A program made the position numbers and the translations under genes. From contig NC_089322.1 in the NCBI RefSeq assembly GCF_036669915.1, positions 13,416,678 through 13,480,677 on the forward strand: a DNA stretch of 64,000 nt, read 5' to 3'. Position 1 is the stretch's first letter. Every line of letters starts with the position of its first letter. This DNA comes from Pocillopora verrucosa (lineage: Eukaryota > Cnidaria > Anthozoa > Scleractinia > Pocilloporidae). The notes beneath the pieces are model-generated. The model was given only the letters and a program-made list of their open reading frames with translations, was not told where the DNA came from and ran no database searches. Of this stretch, positions 38,487 through 49,392 are shown piece by piece.

Positions 38487-40851
38487 TCAAGATCGAATGA
38501 AAATGTTTCCGTGTGGATTGTCGACATTCTTCAGATGGTTGAGTTCGTTTTTTCCACAAGGATCATGGGTAGGCCAGTGCATCAATGTGTAACCATCAAA
38601 ATAATAATAAATGTTGGAGGAGGAAAAGATCGGTCCAAAGGTCTGACTATGAATCGGCACAAACCTAGATGGCGCTGGCGAATCTTGACACGTGTCAGTC
38701 ACGTTTTTAACGACCTGACACTTGACGCTCCCTTCCTGCCAATCAACCAAGCTTCCAGTTCCCGGATGACAAACCAGCCAGTTGTTTATGTTGCTTTTGA
38801 TGAGGACCTGTCTGCCGAGTTGTTTCCATATGGAGAAATTCATGGCGTTGAAGTCTGTTTCACCCAACGGCGGGGTTACCGAGACAGGGACGTTGAGAGC
38901 AGAATTTATCTGCCAGTTCGGCCTCGGTGTAATAGCATTTAAACTCGAAGAAAACGTATCGTAATCAGTGAATTTATAGCTCCACACAAGAGTCCAGCCC
39001 CCTCCATCTGTTTCCATGTCACAGTAGGCCCTGAAAGCCGTGCCCTGGGATCCACCGTCTGGGTCGATCCAGTAAACACCAGAGGAAAGAGAGGGGAGTT
39101 GGCCGCGAAGGATCTGGCACGAAGAAACTGCTGACAGTTGAGTAGAACCTATACAAGGTGTGACGTGGCCTTAAATTGAGTGTATGATCATAATAAAGAT
39201 AAATATTACGATTTTAAAATGCTCAACTGAGTGCAATATTACACCTTTTTTCCAGTCGCGATGCGTGCCTTGTTCTTTTTGAGGGAGATATCACTTTAAT
39301 GAAGGTAACGCGCACATGATGACGTAAAATGTTTCACTCAAGACCAGAGTTTGTGTTCAATAGATGCAGATGTTTTCTCCGCTCGAAAGAGCTTTCTCTT
39401 TCAGAAACTACGATCATTTAAGATATTCTTCAGTATCTGCTAAAGCCATCTTATATACCGTTAGTATCTCACCTGCACTGATTTACCCGGCTAAGAGAGC
39501 AAGTAGAACGATATGAAATAAGAATGTTTATGACCACGTATAGAGATAGGTAACTGGTCGTTTTGTACCTAGTCGGTGAGTCGTTTCGTACCCAGCTCGG
39601 TCGTTTCGTACACAAACTATTAAAATATGTTTTCCATGTTAAGATTGTTTAAAGTAAGGTCAGTTTCTTGTTTTGAATAGTAATATTACCTGCATCAAAT
39701 TTGCTATGTTAACGAGGTGTCCATTTTGAAGCGCGACCCTCGAGTATGTCCAATTTACATTATCAGCTCAGTCCATGAAAACGTTTTAAAATGGGGAGTC
39801 TGGGAATCATAAGACGACGCGAAGAACATTTCTATCAGAAAACATTTATATTTTCATTCCATCCTAATGAAACATAGATTACAACTTAATACGTATATTT
39901 TTTTTCGTCAGATCAAACGAACTTATTACCGTTGATAACGATGGATTGGGTACGAAACGACCGTGGTTACAAAACGATCTACCGACCTAGAGACATTCTT
40001 AATGACCTACCTAATGGACTGGCGATTCCTGGAAGTTCAGTCTGTAATAGAAAATCCCTCTGTTAATGACATTAGACAAAGGCCTATTTCGATTACATAA
40101 TAATTGTCTCTATATCTCCGTATCTTAGTTACGAACGTAGTTACAATGTTTACTTCTTTTCTCATTGGTTTTGTAATCGGACCTTTAGGCGTTACCAGGC
40201 GCATATAGAAGCTGAGTTAACGTCCCCTTCTCTCGAGGTTTCTTGATTCTTAACCCTTGGCTCAACCGGGACCGACATTTTACGATCGTTTATTTGAATG
40301 CAAGAAATCGCCGAAAAATGTCAACTTTGGTTCTTCGTAGTTTATTCGTCTTTGAAGACGACCTGTAAAGCAGTCCCACACATTAGTTGCGTCACGCCGA
40401 GAGGTCGTTTTGTTACGTCTCGTTTTGGAACAAGTTGGCGTTCGCTGCAAGCGCAACGCTCACACTTAATGTTATTATCCTATTTTAAAATATTTAATAG
40501 AGCCACATGCTCATCATTTGAATGATTCCTAAACCGGTTTTCGAGATAAAATACCTTTTTCGCATAGAAAGATCCCTCTAGTCGTTTTAAAAGCTTTTCC
40601 GCCAGGTGTGTTTGTCCGTTTCCAAGGAGTGAACAGGATCTTTGGTTTGCCAAGAAGTTTACACTTTCACAAGCAGCTTCCCTCGCACACAGCAGTGTAC
40701 AGGACAGCGAAGAGTCAGCTTTTCTATCCCAAAGAGTATCAGCGGAAAGAAAACTGTTTTCTTTTATTTCAAAGTAGACTCCCCGAGGAGATTCTGCAGT
40801 TATCTTGGCTGATATGGACAGAATTATCGCAGCAAAGACTTTAAGCGACAT
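38487..40851 (-). CDS. Secreted PAN/Apple plus fibrinogen-like domain protein
   Basis: Three exons 5' to 3': 40555-40851, 40011-40041 (31 nt) and 38487-39148; 329 residues, in phase. Exon 1 gives a signal peptide (MSLKVFAAIILSISA) and one PAN/Apple-like domain with Cys pairs in SLSCTLLCAREAACESVNF and SCSLLGNG. The microexon encodes a linker, TELPGIASPL. Exon 3 opens SCQILRGQLPSLSSGVYWID, then RAYCDMETDGGGWTLVWSY, the start of a fibrinogen C-terminal domain. The rest (about 180 residues, ending at HDPCGKNELNHL and a short tail) diverges from vertebrate fibrinogens. The PAN then fibrinogen-like order resembles proteins reported from coral skeletal organic matrix, but that link is from memory and unverified. 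The microexon model rests on two good splice sites and exact phase closure. An extracellular, glycan- or matrix-binding role is inferred. Confidence 0.85.
39540..40000. mobile_element. MITE-like element next to microexon donor
   Basis: Ends are inverse to each other over about 45 bp with mismatches: TGGTCGTTTTGTACC, then GTCGTTTCGTACCCA on the left, mirrored by TGGGTACGAAACGACC and ACAAAACGATCTACCG on the right. It fills most of intron 2 of the PAN/fibrinogen gene and stops about 10 bp from the microexon's donor site. Confidence 0.6.
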
Positions 40852-41907
40852 CTGGTAATCGCTACAACATGAAATGAAAAGTTAGCTAACGCATAGACTG
40901 GTATAGGATGTTGTTACGAGTTAAGATTAGTTATTCAAAAGCAGAGGTTAGATAGGAAGATGATTACATTACTTTTTTCTCCGTGTGATCCAGTCGACAG
41001 ATTGTAACTGTTTCTGAATCAAGGTTCTTTTACTTGAACTGAAGTTATAAATTTTGAGTTGTCTAATTGAAGATTTTATGTTCGCTTAAACGATATTTCA
41101 AAAGATTTTGACATTTTGTAAATTCCGTCTCAAGTATCACTTCGTATGCAATTACATATTTTGACATTTTAATTGTGTGATCATATCACAATTCGCCGTG
41201 GACATTGCATTAACAAAAATCTCGGTTTTAGCTAGTGAGTGTAATAAAAAACAGATTTTCAAGTTTCTACGGTTTAAAGGATGGAATTTAGAGGAGCTCA
41301 GTACAGCGTTGATTCAAGATTGCATCTTACAGGAAACGTGTAGCTTATATGAAGTTATCGGTGCGCGCGAGGTAAGGCAGCTGAAAACTGTATCAAAATT
41401 TTATTACTCAAGTTGAGGGAAATTAATCATTGAGTCAAAGATTTATGCTCTCCGAACTTTTATTACATTGTTATTGCAGTCGATAAAGCAATATAATCTA
41501 TCACTTTAAGAGGATATTCTCATTCGTAGTGTTTAGAGCCCTTCACGTCCTGAGGGGATATTTCCAGAAATTATTCTTTGAATATTTACTAATCAGTTAA
41601 ATCCTCAATTTTGTCAATGACTTTCTCATTTTCATTTCGCTCACAATCTGTCTAATTCACAAATCTTCCAACTAACCACCTGGTAAATCTTAAAACACAA
41701 TAATTTAAATGAGACGTTCTTGACAAAATGATTTAGTGCATAAACGCAAAATGAATACTCAATTTGTCCTTCCGCGCGAAGCCGTACTTTCAAACTTTGC
41801 CACAAACGCCAAGGCTGGTCCTCGAATACAGAGTCGTTCCAATGCCCTCCCTGTTCTAACAGGGGAGCGGAGACTGGAGCGGTGGTGTTGAAGATCGTCG
41901 CACGCAC
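40852..41907. other. Intergenic region, no gene recognised
   Basis: Upstream of the PAN/fibrinogen gene. Its promoter should lie in the first few hundred bases, but no core motif stands out. Minus-strand frames at 41641-41998 have some coding look (QIEYSFCVYAL) but match no domain I know. Confidence 0.4.
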
Positions 41908-41985
41908 CGAGCAGTGTATGAAAATAGACTGCGTGACATTCGTGCGGGTTGTGAATTGGGACACCTAACACTACGGTAAAGAACC
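41908..41985 (-). repeat. Duplicated segment, copy with frame break
   Basis: About 78 bp nearly identical to 44768-44850. On the minus strand the other copy reads IVLGAPIFTTRANVTQ. Here two bases are missing after GVP, so the frame is lost. It could be an exon relic or a dispersed repeat. Confidence 0.5.
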
Positions 41986-42057
41986 CAGTTAGTGCCATTT
42001 CGCATTTCTCTTCAACTATTTTTTGACTATCTCAACTTTATTTTTCACCATCTCAGT

Positions 42058-42345
42058 TTTTTCCCGGCACGACTTCAACTTCCTTCTCGACTTCAATTTT
42101 CCTTCACGACTTCAACTTCCTTCACGACTTCAACTTTCCTTCACGACTCCAACTTTCCTTCACGACTCCAACTTTCCTTCACGGCTCCAATTCTCCTTCA
42201 CGACTTCAACATTCCTACACGACTTCAGCTTTTCGGCACGACTTCAACTTTCGGGAACGACATAAACATTCCGGCACAACTTTAACATTCCGGCACGTCT
42301 TTAACATTCCATGCTAATTTAATTTTCTGGCACAACATTAGTTTT
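42058..42345. repeat. About 19-bp minisatellite
   Basis: Roughly 14-15 tandem units close to TTCCTTCACGACTTCAACT, becoming more degenerate toward the right (GGCACGACTTC, GGCACAACTTT, GGCACGTCTTT). The long open frames across it are a by-product of the period, not a gene. Confidence 0.85.
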
Positions 42346-42359
42346 CCGGCACCATACGG

Positions 42360-42760
42360 TGGTCCATTGAGGACATGCCACATTTTTTTTTTTTTTGGGG
42401 GGGGGGGGGGGGCGATAAATCTCATTTATCGCGCAATAAATTGAAATTATCGCGTGATAAATGAAAAAAATTATCACGCGACAAATGGGAAACTTGTTAG
42501 GTCGTACGTGGATCGTTGGCCCATAGAGGACATGCCACATTTTTTTTTAACAGCCGATCACGTGCGACCTAACAAGTTTTTCGTTTATCGCACGATAATT
42601 TATCATTTATCGCGCGATAACTTTTCATTTCTCGCGCGATATCATTTATCGCGGGACAATTTATCACTTATCACGCGATAACTTTTTTTTCTCGCGTGAT
42701 AATTTATCGTTTATCGCGCGACAATTTATTCTTATCGTGCGATAAAAGTGGTCAGCACCG
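42360..42760. repeat. Cluster of TTATCGCGCGATAA palindromes
   Basis: About ten variants of the self-complementary unit TTTATCGCGCGATAA are spread over 42410-42750, with single-base changes such as CGCGTGATAA and CGCACGATAA. Embedded in it are a T-run then G-run (42386-42411), two copies of GAGGACATGCCACAT (42371 and 42527) and a hairpin of AACTTGTTAGGTCG with CGACCTAACAAGTT (42491-42579). Confidence 0.8.
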
Positions 42761-43067
42761 TAGCGGGCTAACTTATTTTTCACCGGAAGACTCAACACAA
42801 GAATCAACGCAGCAGGTCACCGCCGGTCGATCGCAATGTACTTGCTGTAACACAGTTCGGTAAAAACTATAAATAAATTTACAACTGGGCAAGCTAAATT
42901 GGATAAGTTTATTCCATCAAATTATATTTAGTGTGCTTGTCTTGCACTGAATTGCTATAGAATAAATCAGTTTTCAAATGAGGATACAATATTTGCGTTG
43001 ACTTGAGTTAGACTCGCTCTCTGTATCGCCAATGTACCGAGAAGAAGTCAATTCATACATGGCCAAA

Positions 43068-44145
43068 TCGCTCGTCCACATCTGCAAACTTACAGAGTGC
43101 TGTTAACAAGACGGCACCGTAAGTAAATGGTTTATTCAGGGTCAAAACGTAATGTTTTCTCCTACAGGTTCTGTGGAGAATTATTGTGGAGAGTCTAAGT
43201 ATTGACCAAGAAGGCCAGGAGTGGAGCGCACAAGTGACCGCACACAAGACACACATAACCACGCCAGGCGTACGCACTTGACGCATCACTCATACAACAA
43301 AACATCAGTGAAATGAAAGTAAAAAGACTGAATCTATCTTAATTCTACTGATTACACTTGTTGGAAATTTCAACGGTGACGTTGAACTATATAACTGAAC
43401 TAGTGAATCAGATCATATCCACTGGGAAAATAGCTACAAGATACCATGTCCATGGTTTTTTGTTTCAAAGACGAAAGTCTTCCAATGTCTTTGAGATTTT
43501 TCTTCTTGCTGAAAGATAATTATGCAAAAGTTTTCTTTCATTTTATTTTATGTTATATCCAAAGGTTACATTGGTCGAAAAACGATCTGTGATTGTTCTT
43601 ATTCTTTGAAAAAATGCTCTCAGTTACCAAATCGCGAAGTTGTAGAAAGTCATCGCATAGGTTTTGATTTTTGAAAATACTTTTGAATTCGCAATATCCA
43701 AAGCTGAAGGGATATTTCATCTTAATGTAAGTCAAGCGAAGTGTTTCACTTTTAATACTATGTGAGGTTGAAATAACAGAATCATTAGTTATTCTAAGAC
43801 CGACCACTTTGCTGATAATGTTTTACAATGGAGAGAGGTCCTGAAAAGGTGTAAATGATCTATTGCTGTTGTGAGCTTCGGTAAATGTAACAAAGTAAAT
43901 GTCACCCGAACATAAGGTCAGTTTTATTTTGGGTACAATACAGGTACCTTATTGATACTGACAAATACTTAAATGAAAAGCGTGACATAATGTTCGATGA
44001 AAGTGAAATTTTCTTGTTTAGACAAAGAGCATATCTCAGTGTTCTCTTCCTGCGCCAGTCACCCCACAGAGGTTTCCTATTGACCAGCCTGGCGCGGAAG
44101 TTAAAATTTGCCAGTCAGTCCCAGGATTCCCTGACTCGTACTTAT
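43068..44145 (+). pseudogene. Truncated duplicate of the ENDOD1-like nuclease gene
   Basis: Copy of 34211-35465: the end of exon 1, intron 1 and the first part of exon 2. The exon 1 end (CTTACAGAG to GCACC then GTAAGT) and the intron's TAAGTATTGACCAAG and CACACATAACCACGCCAGG blocks match the parent. The exon 2 part starts with the same TTTTCTTGTTTAGACAAAGAG acceptor context but lacks about 40 bp that encode PSQGPPPECYLKY in the parent, and carries frame-changing differences. The copy stops in the middle of exon 2, at GACTCGTACTT. No start codon, active site or 3' exons are present. Confidence 0.82.
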
Positions 44146-44272
44146 GGGGCGCCAAACCAGTCAATATTCCTTTTATATTTCTGTTGCCCAGTTTACTTTT
44201 ATATGGTCAACTCGAGTTTTTATGTGCTCAACCTTTTACTTTGTATATCGATCAGTGTAAAATCATACATTG

Positions 44273-44428
44273 AAGAAATGTAAAATGGTTTCCGTGTTTA
44301 CATAGCCTGACGTAAACACGCGGGAGGTCGGGAGAACACGAGATAAGCGTAGGAAACCACGGTGTTCTCCCAACCTCCCGCGTGTTTACATCAGGCTATG
44401 TAAACACGGAAACCATTTTACATTTCTT
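44273..44428. repeat. 67-bp-arm fold-back palindrome
   Basis: Arms 44273-44339 and 44362-44428 are reverse complements with two mismatches over 67 bp, separated by 22 bp. The outer ends read AAGAAATGTAAAATGG and its inverse. A related GTGTTTACATACGC / TGTAAAATGG motif follows at 44462-44492. Probably a fold-back element or a template-switch product. Non-coding. Confidence 0.85.
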
Positions 44429-44767
44429 TTATAAAATAACTAATGAAGAGGAACGAAAATCGTGTTTACATACGCTCATGTAAAATGGTTTTATGGCCAA
44501 TCAGAGCGCGCGTACTATTTGAATTATTTTATAAATATACGCTTGCGCAGATAGTGGCGTAAAATCGTACAGTCTACAGACTGTGTTCGTTACATATTAC
44601 GCCGTTATCTAACTACCGGGGACAATATTCTCCGAAGGCTGAGACATTATAGTAAGTTAGTGGGAGAACAAGGGACTGTCGAGAAGACCAACTGCACAGA
44701 ACGAAGGTTCGCGCCAAATGACTCAGTTGGTTTATGCCAATTTCAACGTCATAATCTATAATGAATA

Positions 44768-44850
44768 TTCAAAGTTTGAATAGTGTATGAAAATATACTG
44801 CGTGACATTTGCGCGAGTTGTGAATATTGGGGCACCCAACACTATGGACA
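44768..44850 (-). repeat. Duplicated segment with open frame
   Basis: Near-identical to 41908-41985. The minus frame is open and reads QLSIVLGAPIFTTRANVTQY then IFIHYS. Unknown product; it may be an exon relic from a duplicated gene. Confidence 0.4.
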
Positions 44851-45602
44851 GTTGTGGTTTTCCTATTAACCCAGGTAAAGGAAGGAGAGAGGACATCACC
44901 AAGTACAATTCTGTTGTAACAAGTTCCAATTCATGACTTTTTTCACAAAAAAATCCTGCAGCACTGCGCGAGATGATCATCAATTTCCAAACAAGACACA
45001 ATGATGTGTTTGTTGTGACTTATCCGAAATCAGGTAAAGAAGCTTGACCTGCCAATGTTTTGTGTTTATGAGTGAATGATTAGGTAAGTAAAAAGAAGTG
45101 ATAATTTGCAATGCATTTTTATTCAAGGGACAACATGGATTTCAGAGATCCTTTGGCAGGTGTATAATAACGGCGCAGAAAGTACAAAAATGATTTTTGA
45201 CCGAGTTTCGTTTTTGGAGCGTGACCGTGCTGATGTCACACCCCTCCCCAGTCCCACGGCTTCTTCATTCTCATTTGACCTATGATGTCATTCCTCAAGG
45301 AGAGGGCGATGACGAAAGGTGCCAATATATTTACATTGCATGGAATCCAAAGGATGTGGCTGTGTCATTTTATGAATTTATGAAGGAACATGGTTTCTCT
45401 TGCTGGGTATAACGGTCCATGGGAATTTTTTGCCAGATTATTTGCAACTGGGAAAGGTGAGTTTTACTTTTGCATAAATGGTAAGAATGGGACAGGGATT
45501 TTTCCTAGAGGCTAAAAAGAAAAAAGATTCTGGAACATTTCCAGAAATTAAGTGTTGATGAAACAACTGTGTTACCCACAGTATGCAAGTCAACCAGGAA
45601 GA

Positions 45603-45813
45603 TGTATTTAATAACTCTTTTACTCCCACGATTGACCAAGAGAGAATTTCCTCTTACAATATCGATATAATATATAGCAGACAACAACTGAGAGTTAGGG
45701 AAAATATCTGTTAAGGGAATAATCAGTTGATCTAAACCAAATTCTCTGAAGTTACATCATCAGAATTGTGTGACAGATAATAAGAAGAATTATTAGTGAA
45801 ATTTGTGGGTGAA
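45603..45813. mobile_element. Short inverted-repeat element, family F1 (MITE-like)
   Basis: In a sulfotransferase intron. Blocks TTACTCCCACGATTGACC, CTCTTACAATATCGATA, AGTTGATCTA, ATTCTCTGAAGTTACATC and AGAATTGTGTGACAG match the family layout. Confidence 0.6.
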
Positions 45814-46377
45814 ATGGTCAGAGTGAACTCAAAAACCTTTTTGGATGAAAAAATCTGTCCGTGGGTTCGGTGTATATTTTTTAAAAGTTAAGCTACACAA
45901 TTTAAGCATAATGTCCTCCCTTCTCCTTCCTTCCCCTCTGGCCCTTAATTCAAATGTACTTCGCTGTTCTGCTTGCATGTTTATTCTGGCATAATGTAGA
46001 CGAAACAAGTTAAGCTATGAATGGTTGTCATCATATTTTGAAGAACAATTTAATTTGTAATTGTTTTATTCCAGTGTCGTATGGTCCTTGGAGTGATCAT
46101 GTGTTAGGCTGGTGGAGGCACAGGGATGATCCTAATGTCTTATTTCTCAAGTATGAAGACTTGATTAAGGTTTGATTGTAATTAATTGTGTTTAAAAAAA
46201 TTCCATTTTACATGCATTCATTCAACAACAAGTTAAAGTAGGTTGATATCAGAAAGTGTAAGATTTTATTTAACCATCACAACAGTTGGGGTCTGCCAGT
46301 CTTCAGCCAAGGTGTCTACTCACCAGGTGGTTTCTTTAGCAACAATTATAAGCACGCCAGGTTTTTTTCTTTCTTAT

Positions 46378-46583
46378 CCCTTTAAATCCTAGCAGTGACT
46401 AGCATCCTATTTCTCCTTACAGTGTTACTGCTGAAGCAGAGATCAAGGTTAGGAGAATAGAAAAATGATTACCAACTATAGTAGCTTTTGATTGTCAAAT
46501 AAATTCTCCTTGTCAAGACCAAAGCAAATGTATAGAGAGCAAAATGGGAAATATGTATACCGATGTTGGGGTGTAAGGTGTCA
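46378..46583. mobile_element. Short inverted-repeat element, family F2 (MITE-like)
   Basis: In a sulfotransferase intron. Same blocks as 15780-15989: GTGACTAGCATCCTATTTC, AAATTCTCCTTGTCAAGAC and GGGGTGTAAGGTGTCAAAG. Confidence 0.6.
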
Positions 46584-47657
46584 AAGTAATGGGATCAGAG
46601 ATAAGGAGATATAACATTAGATTGGTCCTCAGCCTATATTGTCATATGATGCTGGCATGTCTAGTTTATAGGAACTTAGTTTGTTTTTGGCACTCATTGT
46701 GACTGGAATATGTTAGTGTTTTGCAGATTACCCTCTTAAACATTTAATTAAGTTTACCTTTTTTTTTTCTCTTTTAGCAGAGGTATAATTGTGTCAGTCA
46801 TTTGTCATACCTCAGGGCAGGAAATTAATTTTTTTTTCTGATAGCCACTTGGCTCCTAATTTTTCAAAGTGGTAGCCATTTCAAAAGAGTTGGTTGCCAT
46901 TTTTAAAGACAAACACAGGTTTTTTTTTCACACTGCCGACCCTCCAAAATTAACTCAGGAAAAAGATCTTTAACCTGCTACAAAGTGGACACTAAAATGG
47001 ATGAAATACCCCTTCAAGCTCACCTAAATCCAAGATGGCATCTAGTTATTGTTCCAGATGCATGTGCCACGTTTTGGAAACAAACTTAACGAGGAAGTTT
47101 GCCATGGATTTATCTTTGCAAATCTTTTTAATCTACTATATCCCCAGGTAAGGTTACCAATTTGGCGACTAATTTTCAGGGTTTGGTTGCCAAATTGAAA
47201 AATTTATTGCATTCATTTGGTGCCTGCATTAGGCACAATTAAAAAAAAAAAAACAATGATAACTTGAGGTTCTATGTAACATACAGCACACTGGAATTAA
47301 AGCTGGGGGAGGCTCAATCTAAAATTTGCGGTTCTTAGAAGCTCTTAGAAATTTTATACTGATTGTTTTTTTTTCTTCCTCTTTTAGGATTTGCATAGCA
47401 ATGTCTGTACAATAGCCAAATTCCTTGGTAAACAGCTCTCAGAAGATATCATTACAAAAATTGCTGAAACAGTGCAGCTTTAAAGGAATGAAGAAGAACA
47501 TGTCAAATTACCGGGTAGAGCGCACAGCTCAGGGGCCAAAACGTTACGCAAAGGAAAGATTGGTGACTGGAAAAATTACTTCACCCCAGAACAGAACACC
47601 ATGTTTTGCATAAATGAGGTTATGAACAAGCTGCTAGGGACGTGTGCTGGAATTTGA

Positions 47658-49392
47658 CTTTGAAGGTTGAAGCTTGATTATGTCTTGAAAAAAGCTTGGG
47701 TTTAAAATGCTATCTACCTTAGTTGTATGTGTTACAGTGGAATAGAGGGTATAGATTAGATAATAATGGCAATAGGGACTAAGTGGAGTCCTTTTGGTCT
47801 GTAATCATGACAATTGAATGACAAAATAGGGACAATGTGCAAAGTGGGAGTATGATTTGGTATCATGAGTATGATTACAGACTTCAGAATTGGACAACAC
47901 AATAGTTCTGGTACGAATTAATCAAGACTATGACAAAATTTGAGAAGAAAAATAGACATTGGTTATGGTATAAAGGTTCATAAAAAAAACAGTTACTTAA
48001 TGAAATGTAATGACAACTGTATGGGAACCTTGCACGGTCACGGTATTACACTGTCCAATTAAAAGCATGATACGTTGCACTGTCTTATTAGTGCTCAAAT
48101 CTGGCTGTTGATAAATCAATCATTTACTAGAGTTGTGATTTAAAGGGAATGTATCACTGCTTGGTCGGGGGGGGGGGGGGGGGGAGGGTGGGGGAATTAA
48201 AAGATAATTGGTTTTATCATCGGGGTTGACTTGGAAGTGATACTGAGGGAGTCGGACTGAGCTGTTGTTTCAAGTATTAGCCTTTGTCAGTTGCCCTGAC
48301 GACGGGCTAACGCTGGAAACTTCAGCTTTAGTAACTCTGTCGGAGGCCAATTTATTGATTATAACCTCACTTGATAAAATCAAATTATGTTCTTTTTACA
48401 GGTACGTAGAACTTGCTGGCCACTGGTTTGGCAAAATAAAAAAGATATCACAGTTTTCATTGATTTTCATTTCATTTAAATCTATTGGTGATTTCTGTTA
48501 GAAATGTTTAATTAATATGATAGGTCCACATTAGCTTGAAATTGTAAATAACAAAAATCAAGCCATTGCCATGAAATGGAAGCATAGTTACTTTTTGGAG
48601 TTTCTTACTGATAGATACCTTAAAGCCTGGGCATAAATCTGTTTTGAAAACCCCAAGTACAAAAAACGAGTGTCCATAACTATGAAAATATTTCTATGTT
48701 GCTCAGTGGGCAAAATGTAAGGATTTGTATGGGAATAAACAGTTCCACCCTCAACCTAAATATCTGAACTTATAATATATACTTAAATGAAATCTACTTC
48801 CGATAGGATTCACACACAACATAAACATATTTGCATCTTTACAGAGGCTCATTTTGTGAGGTTGGGTACCTGTGTGATAACTGGTGTCAGCTGTGAGGGA
48901 GACATAGTTCTACTCTCCTAACCTGTATGGTGATATTATGTTGGTAGTAAAAACCTTTGCTTTCTCTTAATCTTGTCTTTCAAACACATTTAGCCATTTT
49001 GATATAGCATATTACCAGGTAAACAAAAGTATAAACACCTCAACACACAATTTTTTTTGTACATGGTTAAATTTATGCATTACTTAATCCTAAAGTTGCA
49101 ATAGCAAAATGAGGAAAAGGAATATGTTCCATGTTAGTGAATTTAGATCTCTTTTAGGCAAGAAAAACATCAGAGCTTTCAACAAACTCCAGGAAAGAAA
49201 ACTTAGTTGGTTTTTGAAAATTGGAGTTTGAGTAGAGCAACAGAGGGCCCTTCTCTTTTAGAGGAAAGAGATCTACATTCACTATCAAATAAGAAACATA
49301 CCTTTTCATGGGTGTGAGCCTCAGTAAGTCAAGCACAAAAATGAAATTTGCTTTTTACAACTTGACTTTCATTTGGTAAGGGACAAAATGCT
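47658..49392. other. Intergenic region with a long dispersed repeat
   Basis: No gene recognised. Bases 48165-48590 form a repeat that starts with a poly-G tract and is found again at 63098-63590. The rest (48600-49390) contains short open frames without domain signal; the 3' UTR of the NLR gene should lie just below 49393. Confidence 0.5.
48165..48590. repeat. Poly-G-led repeat with internal hairpin, copy 1
   Basis: Runs in order: poly-G, TTAAAAGATAATTGG, an inverted pair around AGTATTAGCCTTTGTCAG and CTGACGACGGGCTAACGCT, GGAGGCCAATTTA, then TTGCTGGCCACTGGTTTGGC and GGTGATTTCTGT. The same order occurs at 63098-63590. The hairpin part matches the arms of the element at 35926-36520 without its GIY-YIG core. 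Confidence 0.65.

Larger units (their letters stand above)
44962..47657 (+). pseudogene. Cytosolic sulfotransferase (SULT) with four frame breaks
   Basis: Exon pieces 44962-45033, 45128-45456, 46075-46169 and 47388-47657, with usable GT-AG sites. The family landmarks are all visible. The PAPS-binding loop is YPKSGTTW. Further blocks are [43 protein letters not shown] and DLHSNVCTIAKFLGK. The C-terminal 3'-phosphate-binding segment is LRKGKIGDWKNYF. An intact family member would transfer sulfate from PAPS to small alcohols or amines. Here the frame breaks near 45255 (before PRLLHSHLTYDVIP), near 45400 (before AGYNGPWEFFARLF), near 47475 (before CSFKGMKKNMSNY) and near 47540 (before TLRKGK). 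The N-terminal exon was not found. The six complete gene models in the window have no such breaks, so decay is favoured over sequencing indels. Confidence 0.83.

Noticed and set aside
38511..38942. 143-codon plus-strand ORF
   Set aside because: Antisense shadow of the fibrinogen-like exon.
41992..42285. Overlapping repetitive ORFs (TSTFLHDSNF-like)
   Set aside because: Produced by the 19-bp minisatellite; no start context, no family.
42360..42760. CRISPR-like repeat-spacer pattern
   Set aside because: Units are palindromic, variable and irregularly spaced, and the genome is animal.
44962..47657. Calling the sulfotransferase functional with assembly indels
   Set aside because: Four separate breaks and a missing first exon, while the six complete gene models around it are clean; kept as a pseudogene pending read support.
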